From contig JAEPRB010000064.1 in assembly GCA_016758965.1 (NCBI GenBank), positions 62,001 through 126,000 of the forward strand: DNA of 64,000 bases. The letters run 5' to 3'. Position 1 is the first letter of the stretch. Each line of letters starts with the position of its first letter. Shown here piece after piece: positions 1 to 12,708 of this stretch. Source of the DNA: Circinella minor (taxonomy: Eukaryota; Mucoromycota; Mucoromycetes; Mucorales; Lichtheimiaceae). Position numbers and translations under genes: made by a program. The notes below the pieces were generated by a model. It was not told the origin of the DNA. It did no database searches and saw only the letters and a list, made by a program, of their open reading frames with translations.

Positions 1-111
1 GCTGTTGCTCGTGATATTTTCATAGTTCTTTGTAAAACCGTCCAAGAGTTTCACCAAAGAAACAATGCTTCAAAAGTAATTTTGAATAATTTCAATTTAG
101 ATGACTTTTGA
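1..111 (+). other. Possible 3' end of a gene entering from the left edge
   Basis: The first frame is open from the window edge for 36 codons to a TGA at 109-111. The peptide contains ARDIFIVLCKTVQEFHQRN, whose composition resembles real coding sequence rather than AT-rich noise. The upstream part lies outside the window, so no family can be named. It could equally be a relic, because the following 10 kb is full of decayed fragments. Confidence 0.2.
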
Positions 112-399
112 GGTAAAATAATTGAGTTGTTGATAACAGATGCTACGTATGTATCATTCTTGAATTCCAAAAGATTAAAGTATCCAATGGTGTCTATAGG
201 AAGGAAGGAAAGAAGAAAAAACATTAAGTGCCGTCCACTTACTAAGAACTCAGAGCATGCAACGCCAGTTCCATTTCATATACCAGTCATACCCATTGCC
301 ATGAGTTTATTAATACAGTACCACCGGACATGACATAAATCTGGCTCTATTGTCGGATCTTCATACTCTTGGTTTCCTCATTTAAGCAGAGTTCAACTT

Positions 400-2000
400 T
401 CTTGTCTTTCACTTTTAGAATAAATCGATTTTTCGTCCAGATTTGTTGATGATGGGATGCTCATCCAGCTCCATCGCATTTTTCGTAGCCTCTGCCACCA
501 CTTCACCACTAACACAGAAAAATACGAGCATAGTTAGAGAAGAACAATTTGTATGACGTAATTGTTAACTGTAATATTAATTTCAAAATAGTTTATTTTC
601 TAAAATGTAAAGAATAAGCCTTAAAAATCTTGTTGCCGACTAGGTAATATTGGCTAAGAACTCAAGTGACAAGCTTGAGTTATACAAGTCTCAGCAGCAT
701 AATATGCTAGCTGAACTTGACAAATGCAAAATAGCTTCTTTTTCACTCTTTCCTTACCTACTTTTTGTTTTTCACCTTGCTTTATTGATCCTGATCTAAA
801 GAAAATTCTACTGAATAGAGTTGGCTTTAGTATCTGTTTGTTTTTTAATCAACAACTAAATATATAGCATACGTAAACATATCTTACACTATCATTTTCA
901 AAATAATTAACATCTTGTATGCAAAAGACGCGTGATCTTTTCCCTTTAATCAAATTGCTCTTCTGTACCTGGATCTTGAGCAACATTGAATACGTATCCC
1001 CACTAAATCAAAACATTATGTTAACTAAATTATGCTGTACTTCCGAATAGCCAAAAAAAAAATTCCAAGACTCTTACCAGCGATTAACAATCAAGTCCAA
1101 CACTACCCTTGTAGGGAGATCCATGTCATGCTACTCCATTTCAGCTCCTTCCAGATATACAGTAAATCTCTGTTTTTTGCACACTCTGTTTTTGCACCAC
1201 TTTTGAGGCAAATCCCATCTGTACATAAAGCGAGGTTTAGTTGTACCAACTATACGAGGCTAAAAAGACTTTTAATATGAAATGTATGGTATCGTTTAGT
1301 AAGTTTACGGCCCTGGACATTAATAACCTAGAAAAAAAGTTTATATTAGATTATTACTTTTATTTTTTTAATAATCAACAGATCCTTACCTGATTACTTT
1401 CGTTTTCAATCAATATGTCTTTCATATTAGCCCAACAGTGTGATTAATCGTTCGCTCTTTGACAGTATCTCCACGTGTCATGAAGGTTGAAGCGATCAAT
1501 CTATCTTGAATGTTGAAAATGACCAAAACCTACAAAAACGTGCCATCATTAGAAGAGATTATACTTCAAGTAATATGATATATATTGAATCGCAACTTGC
1601 AAATTTACCTTCTTTATTGCAAAGGTTTCCAATTTCGTTGATGGAACAGCCAATAAGTTCTCGTTACGACCACCACAAGCAGCTGTTAGAGCAGTAGCTG
1701 TAAACGTAGTTTCAATTGTAAAGACATGTTCACCGCCCAAACCAGAATCAAGCTGCGGAATCAGAAGTACCAAATTATTCCTTCAGAATCACTTGCATTG
1801 ATTAAATAAAAAAAGTCTCTTTAGTCTTTTACAAAAGAAAACAGAATCAGTTGCAGAATTTGAAGAAGCTGCGAGGATAGAAATATTACTATTATTATTA
1901 GAATTAGAACTTGATGGTGATGACTCAACTAACAAAGCTGTTTTTCTTCCTGCACTAGGAACAGTTGCAGTCAAAAGCTCGAAAGTACGTAGTTTCTTTT
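400..2000 (-). pseudogene. Decayed exons of a dispersed gene-family copy
   Basis: Three coding-like segments lie in consistent order on the minus strand. The first (about 1975-1620) contains GLGGEHVFTIETTFTATAL and ends at a good donor near 1610. The second (about 1510-1390) reads RFNLHDTWRYCQRAND, a stop, then CWANMKDILIENESNQ before a GTAAG donor. The third (about 530-415) reads SGEVVAEATKNAMEL and later KSGRKIDLF. The third part lines up with the better-preserved relic at 49.23 kb (GESVSVHSRAAKRM, then FKIDIRF), which suggests one family. Stops and frame changes make an intact gene impossible here. The family resembles multicopy lineage-specific genes of Mucorales; that is recollection and was not searched. 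Confidence 0.4.
1158..1245. repeat. Short TA-flanked inverted-repeat element (weak)
   Basis: The left end reads TACAGTAAATCTCTG, followed by T-rich sequence with two TTTTTGCAC motifs. The right end, reverse-complemented, reads TACAACTAAACCTCGC. This matches the arrangement of the clearer elements at 4571 and 26,043: TACAG, a pyrimidine-rich CCCCG-like block, then TTTTGCAC. The match is loose, so this may be a diverged copy. Confidence 0.3.
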
Positions 2001-2099
2001 AAAGTATTCAATAGCGCTTTCTATTAAGCGTGTAAATATTAATATTGTAATAGTTCATATAACGAAATGACATCATATGACAAGCTAAAACAAATTACT

Positions 2100-3300
2100 T
2101 ACACATTGAATCAAGTTTTACATTATGCCATTTCAGAGGACTGGAATAAGCGATCCTTTTGAAGGTCTAACATAATCAAACACGATTTAAATATTATTTT
2201 CCATTACTTGATTGATTTTTGCTTCAGACTGATGTATTTTGTTTTATATATTTTAAACTATTTATACCACGTAAAACGCTTGCATCGTTAGTGTCTATAA
2301 CACTGCAAAAAAAAAAGAAGTGGATAGGATCTTAACAAGATTATATCACTATCTAGTATACCTTAGCTGTCAATGGGCTATCAATAGGATATGAACAGGA
2401 TTTCAATAGTCTGATAGCAAACTATTAGGATGACGTTGGCAAAACGTGTAATATTCTTTGTCTTGAAAGAAAAAGCTCCCAGGTTTAAATAATGAAGAAA
2501 AACGGAAAAGTAACCCCTTATTTTATTTTACTCATTTCCACATCTCACTTTCAATATACAAAAAATTAAAGCAATATGGCATAATACAAAAACTATTGAT
2601 TTTGTTCTATAATGGTATTGTATCTTGGCGCCACCACTTATTTTCTTTCGTCCACATGCTATATCCTTTTATGCTACCGGTCATCCTCAAAATCTTTTAT
2701 TGTGGTAGATGAACAACCATGATTTTTTATGCATTGATTATTTTTTCATAAACTGACCAGAATAACTATGCATTCCTTATGTGAATAAATAGTATGCGTT
2801 TACTAAAAATTATATAATAATGACAGATATAGTAAAGATATTCTAGGGAAGAGTATCAGGTATGTATATATATAATATGTATATATATAGATAGTAAATA
2901 GTTAGAAATACGTATTATTTATAAAAATATACTATACCGTTAAATAAAAGTTTCTTTTTCATAACGATTTTTGTGATATGTTTCTTTTTTGTATTTACAT
3001 ACATATGGAAAACAAATAAGTGAACCTATTAGAAGGTACGTAATTGTCTGATACCCAATTAAAAAGCGAAAAGTACAATATTGATATCTTATATTAATAT
3101 GTAAAAAAATTAAGTAATTGGTATGTGAGATATAAAAGTATTGATATATGGACAAATAAACAATCGACATTTAGAATATAGACATCTGATACGTAGGGGG
3201 GGATAAAAAGTCAATTAATATTTAAATTTTTAAGTTATTAACAGCCGAAACTTTCACCCATTTAGGTTTTAAGCATGCCCTAGTAACACCCAGAAAATCA
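2100..3300. other. AT-rich non-coding stretch
   Basis: No gene is supported. The stretch contains simple AT repeats around 2,870-2,900 and scattered homopolymers. The short open frames on either strand have the low-complexity composition expected of AT-rich noise. Confidence 0.4.
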
Positions 3301-3308
3301 ACAGGACA

Positions 3309-3641
3309 TTACAATTCCAATATCTCACTTTTTTTTTGCAGTGGTGGAAACATGGTATGTCTCGTTTCATGGTCAAAAACGGACAGTTTACAGATATTGA
3401 TGCTCCAACATAATAGGCCAATCATCGAAGTGTATTCCTTGTATTTCATATTATGGTCTGATCGCATTTCCACATATGTATATCGGTATGGATAACATTG
3501 GTATTCATATAAACGCTGAGGTCCTTCAAGTATCCTACGAGAATCGCCATATACCGCTTTTCTTACTATCATAGCTTTTTGTCGTTCGTTTATAAATTCC
3601 ATAAAAGCGTTATGATTGCAAATAAAAAAAAAGGTACACAA
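3309..3641 (-). pseudogene. Coding-like fragment, TRHT motif family
   Basis: A 110-codon open frame has a balanced composition, unusual for this region. It includes MEFINERQKAMIVRKAVYG, then RILEGPQRLYEYQCYPY, and near its end FDHETRHTMFPPLQKK. A second fragment at about 23.25-23.33 kb carries the similar string TKTRHTFFPIDRK followed by the same A-rich end. Nothing upstream completes a gene, so this is probably one surviving exon of a decayed dispersed gene. Its function is not recognised. Confidence 0.35.
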
Positions 3642-4570
3642 GGGCCCCGCTTAGAAAAAAAAACGAGATTTTAGTCTCGTGTACATATTGAATAAGTAGC
3701 TCAAATAGTAATAACCACTAAAAGTGTAAAAGCCATATAGATCAGTCTTACAAGTGCTTTAGTAAGCCCATTAATAATGGAGAGAATATAGTTGATTTTA
3801 TGATTATAGATACCTATAGTATATATAAAGTTGCTTTCATTATTGATAATGGTTTTTTTTTTGGAATTTGTTACTGACTATTACACTGGATAATGAAAAA
3901 GTACATCCAACTAACAAAGTTATAATTGAAACTTCTTTAGACAAGCCGTAAAAGGTTGAAAGGAGTAGAAAGGAGAATCACAAGAAATGAGCTTAGTGTT
4001 TATCTAAAACCCCGCATATTTTTTTCTTCCTCAACAAAGGAGCATTGACAGGTTTTTTGACTTTATATGGTTAAGCAATAATAACATTTTATAATAATGC
4101 ATATTTGGAAAATGGCACAAGCAAGTGGATCTTTGTAGTAACAAGAAAAAAAAAGTTAGTAAGTATAAAGTTCTTTTCTGGTTTTATTGTTACCCCTGTC
4201 AATAGCGTTTGATGCTTGAGATTGTCATTAAAGGATTATTTTCATGTATTAGTACAATATATAAAAAATAATTATTTTTGATTTCCATCTTCAATTGTTT
4301 ATACTATATACAAATGGTTATGCTACTGTAGACTATTTCATACAGCCCCTGGTTATGAACTGGAGATATGGTGATTGACTTTCCTCGGATCTTATTATAT
4401 ATTATAACTCGTTTTAATACTGCTAATAAATAATAATCAAAAGACTTTATTCTTGATATCTATCAGGTTTAAGGGTTAAAATAGAAACTTCCTTTATTTT
4501 ACTGCTGCATATATAATAATCAAGATAAAAAGGGGTACTTTAAGATAAAACAAAGACAAAACTACCATAT

Positions 4571-4722
4571 TACAGCCAACCCCGCTTTTGCACCTCCCGC
4601 TTTTGCAAATCTCCCGGTTCTGCACCGTTTGTTTTTGGAAATGTTAAAAGTACTTAATGAATCGCAACTTGCAGCTTGCATCAAGGTTTTTGGCGAATTG
4701 CGCTAATCGGGAGTAAACTGTA
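4571..4722. mobile_element. MITE-like element with TA-flanked terminal inverted repeats
   Basis: The left terminus is TA then CAGCCAACCCCGCTTTTGC. The right terminus, reverse-complemented, is TA then CAGTTTACTCCCGATTAGC. Both ends are bounded by TA, as expected for a TA target duplication of Tc1/mariner/pogo-type transposons. The roughly 150-bp interior has no open frame. Next to the left end, an approximately 17-bp unit (TTTGCAAAAGCGGGAGG on the minus strand) is repeated about three times imperfectly. It is likely non-autonomous; no transposase is present in the window. Confidence 0.45.
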
Positions 4723-4805
4723 CTATAATTTATGAATCATTATCCAAACATGGAAATACCCACAATGCCAGCAAAGAATAATTGATCAGATACCGTATTT
4801 AAATA

Positions 4806-4893
4806 TATGTCAAGTCTCGCTTGTTGCAACTCTTCGGTTCTGCAACAAAAAATCAGGAAATCTCAGGTGTGCAAAAACCGGGGGTCGACAGTA
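4806..4893. mobile_element. Second, shorter MITE-like element
   Basis: The right end, reverse-complemented, reads TACTGTCGACCCCCGG and continues with TTTTTGCAC. This is close to the left end of the neighbouring element at 4571. The left end, TATGTCAAGTCTCGCTTG, is only a loose match. It may be a diverged relative or a fragment of the same element. Confidence 0.3.
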
Positions 4894-4899
4894 CGTTAT

Positions 4900-7800
4900 G
4901 TCCTTACTGCACTTAAATCCTCCTCTACCTCCTATAATAGTAATATGAAAGGGCAGCAGCCGAATTTTTATGTACATATAAAAAGTTTAATAGGGATAAA
5001 TTTTATTCAAGCTTCTTTAACTTATTGCAGATTCAGGTTTAATAGTGCTCCTCAAAAAAAAAATCGAGTAGTCTTCGTAAGCTATGATAAAGTTATTACT
5101 CTATCAACGATTGACAAAGTAAAGCAAGGGTCCTTCTCGATCTGGCGACACAAAAGATTCTTCTCGAATTAGGGGTACTTGTTAAACAATAGAAAGTGCG
5201 AGCCTTTTTAAGTTATGCTGATCAGCTCAACTTATATCAATTATGAGTATACAGTACGTATAATATTTTCTTGCGCAAATATCGGTAAAACTATGGCTTT
5301 CAATGAACTAATATAAAATTGATTTTTTTTTTAAAAAAAGGTCTTGTAATAGAAAAAAAATCAAATGCTTGTTACGTATGCGTTAAAGAAAGTCTTGTAA
5401 ATATTAATATTCTTCTAATTGTTATGTATACTACAACATATTATTCTTTTTTTTTCCAAAGAAGTATATATAATCTTTGGGCTCATGAAATTGATATAGA
5501 CAATTCAATCTATAGAAATGTTGAGGAGAAAAAAATGTACTAGGGTGGTTTTTTATGACAGGGTAATCAAGAGTGGAGACAAAAAAAAGGGAAAGCAAAA
5601 AAAGAAATGATTAAAAAATCGAAGGGTTATGATTGTTGAGACTTATTACTAATAAACGGTTAACCCCTAATCACCCTGTCAATAAAAATTATATAGTAAA
5701 ATCAAGTTTACATAGCTACGTACATATACTCGATGAGTTGGAAAAGTGGGATTGACCAATATACTATGTATTATAATGGACAGGGACTTTGATTAGATTT
5801 TCTTTGAAAAAAAATCCCGTCCCTTGCAATTATTATTGCGGCATAGCAATTAAAACTATAAGCTAACTTGGGATAGGTTGTTTTACACTTATTTTGATGT
5901 GTACGTATAGTATAAGATATATATATATTTCCATTTCTCCTTCTTCCTTATTCTGCCGAATAATACACTATCAAAAACATAAATACCCAACTTTATAACA
6001 GTTTACTTGTATATGATAATTTAATTGGCGTACATACATAGAGAAACCACGGGCATAAAGGTAGTATAAGGAATTATCGGTATTTATTTATGGTTTGCAC
6101 TGTGACGCTAAATATTACAAAACTGATTAAACGTATATGAAAGCAAGCGGATGATGACAAGCCAACACTAGTAATAAATGAATGTATGTGCTGTTCCAAA
6201 TATATAACAATAAATACAAGCAATTTAAGTTTGTGTTAAAAATATTCAACTTGCATGTTTTGCTGTTACTATTATTAATTTTTTTTTTGTTGAGGAACAA
6301 AGAGATTTACCCCGAAATAAAAAGATAGTGCTTAGCTTTTTTGTTATGCATGAGTTCTATGCATCTTGATATGTTTTGCGATTTCCACGAACCTCCTTGA
6401 TGTCAAGGAGAATATTCTTGCTTAGCAACTAGTTTAAATTTATTAGATCAATATGAAAACACATAATGTATAGTACACAAATAAAAAGTTGATTTAACCA
6501 ATAATAGAATCTTAAAAGATGTCGAAGTTAGATCAATGAATTCTTTTTGGGGGGCGGGAGAAGGGACGAAGAAGGGGGTAGTGAGAAATGAAGAGCCCAC
6601 ACCACTAAATCCATTTTAGGATATGTACTATGCTGAAACCAGGAGGCTTTTAACGGTTATAATATTAGCATAATAATGATGGTTTTTTTTTTAAAAAAAA
6701 GCGCGCAGTTAAGGCTCGCTAGCATGATAATACGGAAATAGATACTCATAATGATGTGTATTTATGCAAGTATTATGTAAACGCCTGGGTATACGTACAA
6801 GAGAAAAAGAAGTTCCGCATGATATTATTTAAAAATTAGATATTTTCTTCTAATCGAGAACTAAACAAACAAGCAAGCAAATGGGAAAAGTGGCAAACTA
6901 TTTTATTCTTATATTTAAAATAAAGACTAACGTCGTAACAAGAATAATTCGCACAATGAACATGTTATGAAACAATAAATGGTACTATTGTATTATTAAG
7001 CTAGTCATTGTAAAGCACCTGCAAATTATAGTCGCAAATTCAAAATTCAAAATACTAATTAACATAATCTATCATTACAGAACGATGTTGTACAATGTGA
7101 TTATCATTTTAATGATCTATTTAATAAAAGTTCTACCAACAATATGTACGTACAATAGCCTCATAAAAAATTATTCATACTATTATCGCAACTTACGTAC
7201 TGTAATCGTGTACGTTTAAACATTTTTAGTTTGTATGATGATTATTGTGGTGTCAAGAAAATATCTTTCATATAATGTCTTTCTCTTGATAATTAAAATT
7301 ATCGCTTAATACGTGTATCATTAAAAAGCAACAATGGATCATAGTAATAGTAATCTATGAATGCCTTTTTTTTATTTTTACAAAATTATTTAGAAGCTAT
7401 AGTTTCAGAAACAGATAAAAATATTTTGACGGATGAAATCGGTCCCATGACGACATAGTAATTTAACTTTTTTTTTCTTAAAGTATAATTTAAGACACTA
7501 TTTATTATGCGTGGGAAAAGAAAATGTACTATTCGGTACAGTGGTTTTTTCACCTCCCATAATAGCAAAGCAAACAACAGTGTACTTTCTTATTATATTA
7601 TATTTTTGACTTAGATCATCGACGTCCATAGAAATTTAGAATTAAGTACGTAATTATATATATATATATATATATATATAAAGGTTCACATACCAATCTC
7701 ATAACAACATCCTGCGGATAAGTTACCAATTCAAGAATATTAAGGTACAGTGTTTTATAGTTTTATAGTTATTACAATCATTATCGTTGTTGTTGCTGGT

Positions 7801-10500
7801 GATGAACTGGCGGTACGTAGTAAGATTGTTTTGCGCTCTTACTTTGGTAATAAATGCTGTGGTTAAGCTTCGTTATATTTTATAGTTATGTATTGCTATC
7901 AAGAAAAAACAAAGCAATGATGTAGTTTTTTTAACAAAGGAGAAGAGGAGAGGTATGAAGAAGAGTTTTAAATACGTATGTTACTCTATTAATATTATAT
8001 AATGATAGTAATCTCCTATATGTACCATATTTGCATCATAGGCTATTACCCTGATATTGTCAATCCTTCCCTGAAATAAAAAAAAAAGGAAATTAGAATA
8101 TTATAAAACAGTACTCTTGTATCCTGTCCCTATAATGAACATAAATTACACCGCCACATAGGATTATTCTTTGTAGGTTGTACTTGCAATAGATATAAAG
8201 AAAAAACCTTCGGTATTTTCCTTTACGTAGAATCTCTTAAAGAAAAAAAAGGGTAAAGGGAAAAAAAGGACATATATATTATTTATTGATAGTTCATTAA
8301 AAAAATCAAAGATCGACAGATTTGACATATATTACTTTTTGCCACAACACTAAAACATATAGTAAACATTTTGTACTTAAGCAAACAAGTAGATAAATGC
8401 ATCTAATAATTTATTGGGAAGAAAATGGCTAAGATGAAATAGTAGAAGAGAGGGGCGAAAAAAGCGACAAGCAGATAATACGCCTGTGTTCCTGTTTAAC
8501 ATTTTTCTCCTTCTTTCTTACATTCAGGTTCAATTATTGTTCATGTTTATAGTAATGCATGATTGGATGTCCAATTTATTTTGATATTGAAACGTAAATG
8601 CCAACGGTATAATTGGTCAGATTTAGTTTGGTTTGGTGTGTGTGCGCGCTACTATCTTAGGTACTAGATATAATAAAATAAAAGAGGAGGTAGGGAGATA
8701 CCCCGTGGTTTCTCCTGAGGCTCGTGATGGGGGGAAGAAGAAGAGAAAGAGCAAGAAGTGGTTAGTGAACATTGTAAGAGAACAAGAAGAACAATATTGC
8801 GAGGTTAATCGGGCTTTTCTCCGGTTGAGATGAGACCATCATTATGAAAGCATCTAGGCGATCCCAAATTTCCAAAAATAGTCAAACTCAAAATGCTTTG
8901 TCGATCCTTTCTTTTTAAATGTATGTGTGTGTTGAATATATATATATATATATATATTTGGGGGTGGGGGAATATAATAATTAGAGAAAGAACAACAATA
9001 AAAAGTGTGTTATAAAAAAAACTTAAGCTTTACTAAGCCATACGCTGTAAAAGGAATTTGAAAAACAACTTTTCTTCTCGTGCTGTAAACTATGGTTAAT
9101 TACTTTAACTGTACCCTTTTCAACATTATTATATATATAGGCTATTATTTCTGTTTATGTTCAACCTATATGCATTTTTATAACAGAACCGTGCATAAAA
9201 TAGTGTGCGGTCTTTGACGTAGTTTCAAAAAAAAATATGAACAATAAAAATAATCAGTAAGGACCAAGAAGGAAAATAGAAATTTATATTTATAATGCTG
9301 CGCTTGCATAAGACTTGGCATACTCCATTCTCCTTAGCCTATGTATATATAATCCTCCTCTCTTTTCTTTACCCTAACCCTTCCCCCCCCCCAAAAAAAA
9401 AAAAAAAAAAAATACAAAATAAAAAGCCTCCTACCCCCCTAAATTCTTGATTCCGCCACCAGCTCTTGTCATAATAAAGGCGGTCTCAAAAACAGTGATC
9501 TCCGCACATGAAGTAGCAGGTAATTAGACATCTTATGAGACACAAACAAAAAAATCATGAATTGCTTTTTCTCTCTCTCTTTTCCAATGAAATGTTATTG
9601 CTTTCTTCTTTCCTCACTCCATCAAAACTTCTGGCGACGATCTTTGGTTGGTTTTATTTTAAATTAAACTATCCGTAGATCCTAACGCAGGTTCACATAG
9701 GACATACTGATTATAAATTGATAAATAATATGTGGCAACACAATGATACACACTTATTAGTTAATAAGATGTAGGAGACCGAGTTTCAATATAGAGAAAA
9801 TGGGAGGGGTTATTATTTTTTTTTGGATCAATAGATCGTCAGGGCCCATGAATTATTTACACTAAAATAAAACTGCATCGAATAATAAATATACAAGATT
9901 TTAGTTATTTATTATAAAGGGAGAGGGAAGAAAAGTACTTAGCCATAATAATAAAAGTATCAACCCAAAATCTCGGTTTGAGTTCGGGGCAAATAGGAAA
10001 GGAGTTTAGTAAATAAACTGAAGTCAGCTAAGAATAATAGTGCACAGACGGCTTTTTTTTTGCAAGTTATAAATCATTCAATAAGTAAAGGTTATATTGG
10101 TAATCGTCAAGCAAGAAATAAAAGTGCGAGCAAGGGCGAGAGAGAGAGAGATTTATAACTTGGCGCTGTTATACTAATATCAATGTAATAATAATAAGGT
10201 CGGGCCAAATCACGGAGATAGGGAATGTAAATGCGCCAATTTCTCTGAGCGAGAGGGTGCTTGATTGGTGATCCTTATTGTATAATAGCTAAAAGTAAAC
10301 ATCGACTAACACTCTCGCTTTCCTTAATCGTAATTATGCAGGGAGAACAAGAGAAGAATATTACATTGCACCAAGTCCACGTTTTTCTTCTTCTTCTACC
10401 TTACTATATATTCAGCACATCTGTGCGCTTTTTAACCTAACGATCAATTTATTTCAGGCTGCCAAAAAAAAGTTGTATAAGAAGGGTCTATTATAAATAC
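4900..10500. other. Gene-poor AT-rich region
   Basis: No gene is supported in these 5.6 kb. There are (TA)n runs at about 7655-7681 and 8937-8957, a C9-A20 homopolymer junction near 9386-9412, and a short (GA)n run near 10,140. The only less AT-rich open frame (8633-8833) is short, lysine- and arginine-rich, and lacks splice partners. The stretch just upstream of 10,620 is presumably the promoter and 5' UTR of the zinc-finger gene. Confidence 0.4.
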
Positions 10501-10619
10501 CTTGAACTTTTTATTGTTTTTTCTTTTTTCTTTCTTTACTCAAGTTCAGCACTTTACTACTACTTCTTCCTTTTTTATTCGCATCTACTTTCATTGTATT
10601 CACAGATTTCAAAACAACT

Positions 10620-11447
10620 ATGGATTCTCCTCTTTCTATTAAAGATGCCAGTGGTAGACAAATCAGTCTTTTGAACTCTAGCAACAAACAAAGCAACCTT
10701 AGCTATTCTACTCCTTCCCCGTCAGCATTGTCATCAACTAGTGTTACTACTAGTACGAGTACTGCTAATTTTTTACGTGCTACTGCGACTCGACAGCCAT
10801 CAACAGGTAGACGCAAATATCATTGTACCGAACCTGGTTGCAACAAGAGCTTTACCACAAGGTATGTACTATTATTTTACTTCATTTTTGTGATTTCTAG
10901 AAAACAAAGATTTCTGTTTTTTTTACTGACATAACATAATTAATAATTATATAGTGGTCATCTAGCACGACATAATCGTATTCATACCGGTGAAAAGAAC
11001 TTTCTTTGTCTTTATCCTGGCTGTCCTTCTCGTTTCTCACGTCAAGACAATATGATGCAACATTACCGTACTCATCTATCACCTAAATCAAGACGGAATC
11101 ATCAATTGACTCGAAGTATTAAGCAACAACAGAAACCTAAATCACGACCTTCTTTCAATCCCTATCCAACATCGATTGTATCACCGTTGAACTCTCCTCC
11201 TCTTCATGATGATGAAAAGCCCACTGTACTACCTCAATTGCTATGTTCTCCTTCATCATCACCTACTAGTATAAAGCTTCAACCACTTGAACCATCCACT
11301 GACAAAAGAAGCCCTCCACTTTACGCTTCTTCGGCTTTTTTATGCCCGACTCCACCTCTTTCACCTCCTCATCATCAACAACTTCCACCTTTGAGTCACC
11401 GACCCGCTGACTCCTTCTTTCCTTACGTCAGTAGTATCATGAGCTAA
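10620..11447 (+). CDS. C2H2 zinc-finger transcription factor, Nrg1-like repressor
   Basis: There are two exons (10,620-10,861 and 10,955-11,447) joined across a 93-bp GTATGT...TAG intron, giving 244 residues. Two adjacent C2H2 fingers are complete: C69, C74, H87, H91 and C99, C104, H117, H121, each C-x4-C-x12-H-x3-H, joined by the classic TGEKN linker. The intron interrupts finger 1. The finger sequence (TSGHLARHNRIHTGEK, FSRQDNMMQHYRTHL) closely resembles yeast Nrg1/Nrg2, nuclear repressors of glucose-controlled and filamentation genes. The first 65 residues are Ser/Thr-rich and the C-terminal half is Pro/Ser-rich, both likely disordered. The family assignment is good; the exact ortholog and target genes are inference. 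Confidence 0.85.
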
Positions 11448-12708
11448 AAAAGAAAAATTATCTTGTTTTCTCCTCCAAAACAATTCTACATTTTTTGTTC
11501 ATGTTACTAATATTATCCAGCATTTTCATTTATTCCCTCAATGCACACACATAAAACACACACACACACACACACACACACTCGTTCCTGAAAAGCATAA
11601 AGACACAAAAAACAGCACTCAAAAGAATCAAATCAAAAACCGAAAACACACACAGACAGACACACAACTTGACATTACTCCAAAAAACACTATTATTCAC
11701 ACAACACATATTGGCACAAATTGGCACATACGATACACACAAACACGATCACGCTTTCTTTTTCTCTTATGATGACTGTACGTACTTCTTGTATCATAGC
11801 TTTTATTTTTTGATCATGTTTTTTATATTTTAACTTCAATTCAATTTTTTTTTCATTTCATTTTATTTGTAAACATTTCCTTTTATATCCTTCCCAAAAC
11901 ACACACACACAGACATAACCATTTCATTGTATGCAACTATCATTCTTGATAATTTCTTTTTATTATTATTCATCGCTATGTTTATACTTCTTTTTTCTTC
12001 TTGCACCACTTTTTTTTTGCGTTTTCCGGGTTAACATTTTATATTTATTTTCATTTTTCATGTACAGACTATATTTTCTATATAATTTTTCTTTAATGTT
12101 TGTTCCAAAAAGAATAGTTTTTTTTTCAAGACAGTACAATAAAAATCAATTTCAACATGAACAAAAAAAATGGATATAGATAAACAATGAATGGCCCCAT
12201 AATCTCGGTTAAGGAGTTAAAATTTTTTTAATGTTGTATATATGTAAGGGGATATTGACAAGTGAATAGTAATGCACAAATAAGAGTAAAAAAAAAGGCA
12301 ATACATACATAAAAAATTAAATAGAATAACAAATCGAGATTCTTTATGACAATCATTTGGCTTCATGGGAGGGGGGGGTGTCTTGAGTCAGTAAGAAAAA
12401 AAAATTGCGGTGAGCACAGGGGTAAATAAAAGAAGGGGATGTACGTAGGACAAAACGGATAATGTGAGTGTGATAGAAGAAGATAACAATAAAGCCAAAA
12501 GAAAAAGGAGTCCCACTCATTTAAGAAAAACTATACCAGGTAACATTGTTTTCTGCTGGCATTAAGGAGGATAAACAAAAGGAAGGGACAAGAAGAATAC
12601 GTAAGAACAAAGCCAAATGATGAGTCGTGTGTGTATATATGTGTATTTTAGTATTAGATGATAATAATAAAAACAGAGGACAAGTAAGAAGGTATCTTTC
12701 TTTATAGT
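11448..12708. other. Intergenic region between convergent genes, with a (CA)n microsatellite
   Basis: This holds the 3' flanks of the zinc-finger gene (+) and the Gyp1-like gene (-). A (CA)n run lies at about 11,556-11,581 and CA-rich sequence continues to 11,740. No coding potential is convincing. Confidence 0.5.

Noticed and set aside
3636..3688. TACAC...GTGTA flanked segment with an ACGAGA/TCTCGT hairpin
   Set aside because: The arms are only 5-6 bp and there is no C-rich TACAGT-type terminus, so it is not grouped with the inverted-repeat elements.
8633..8833. 66-codon Lys/Arg-rich open frame upstream of the zinc-finger gene
   Set aside because: It lies in purine-rich DNA and lacks splice partners or motif; composition explains it.
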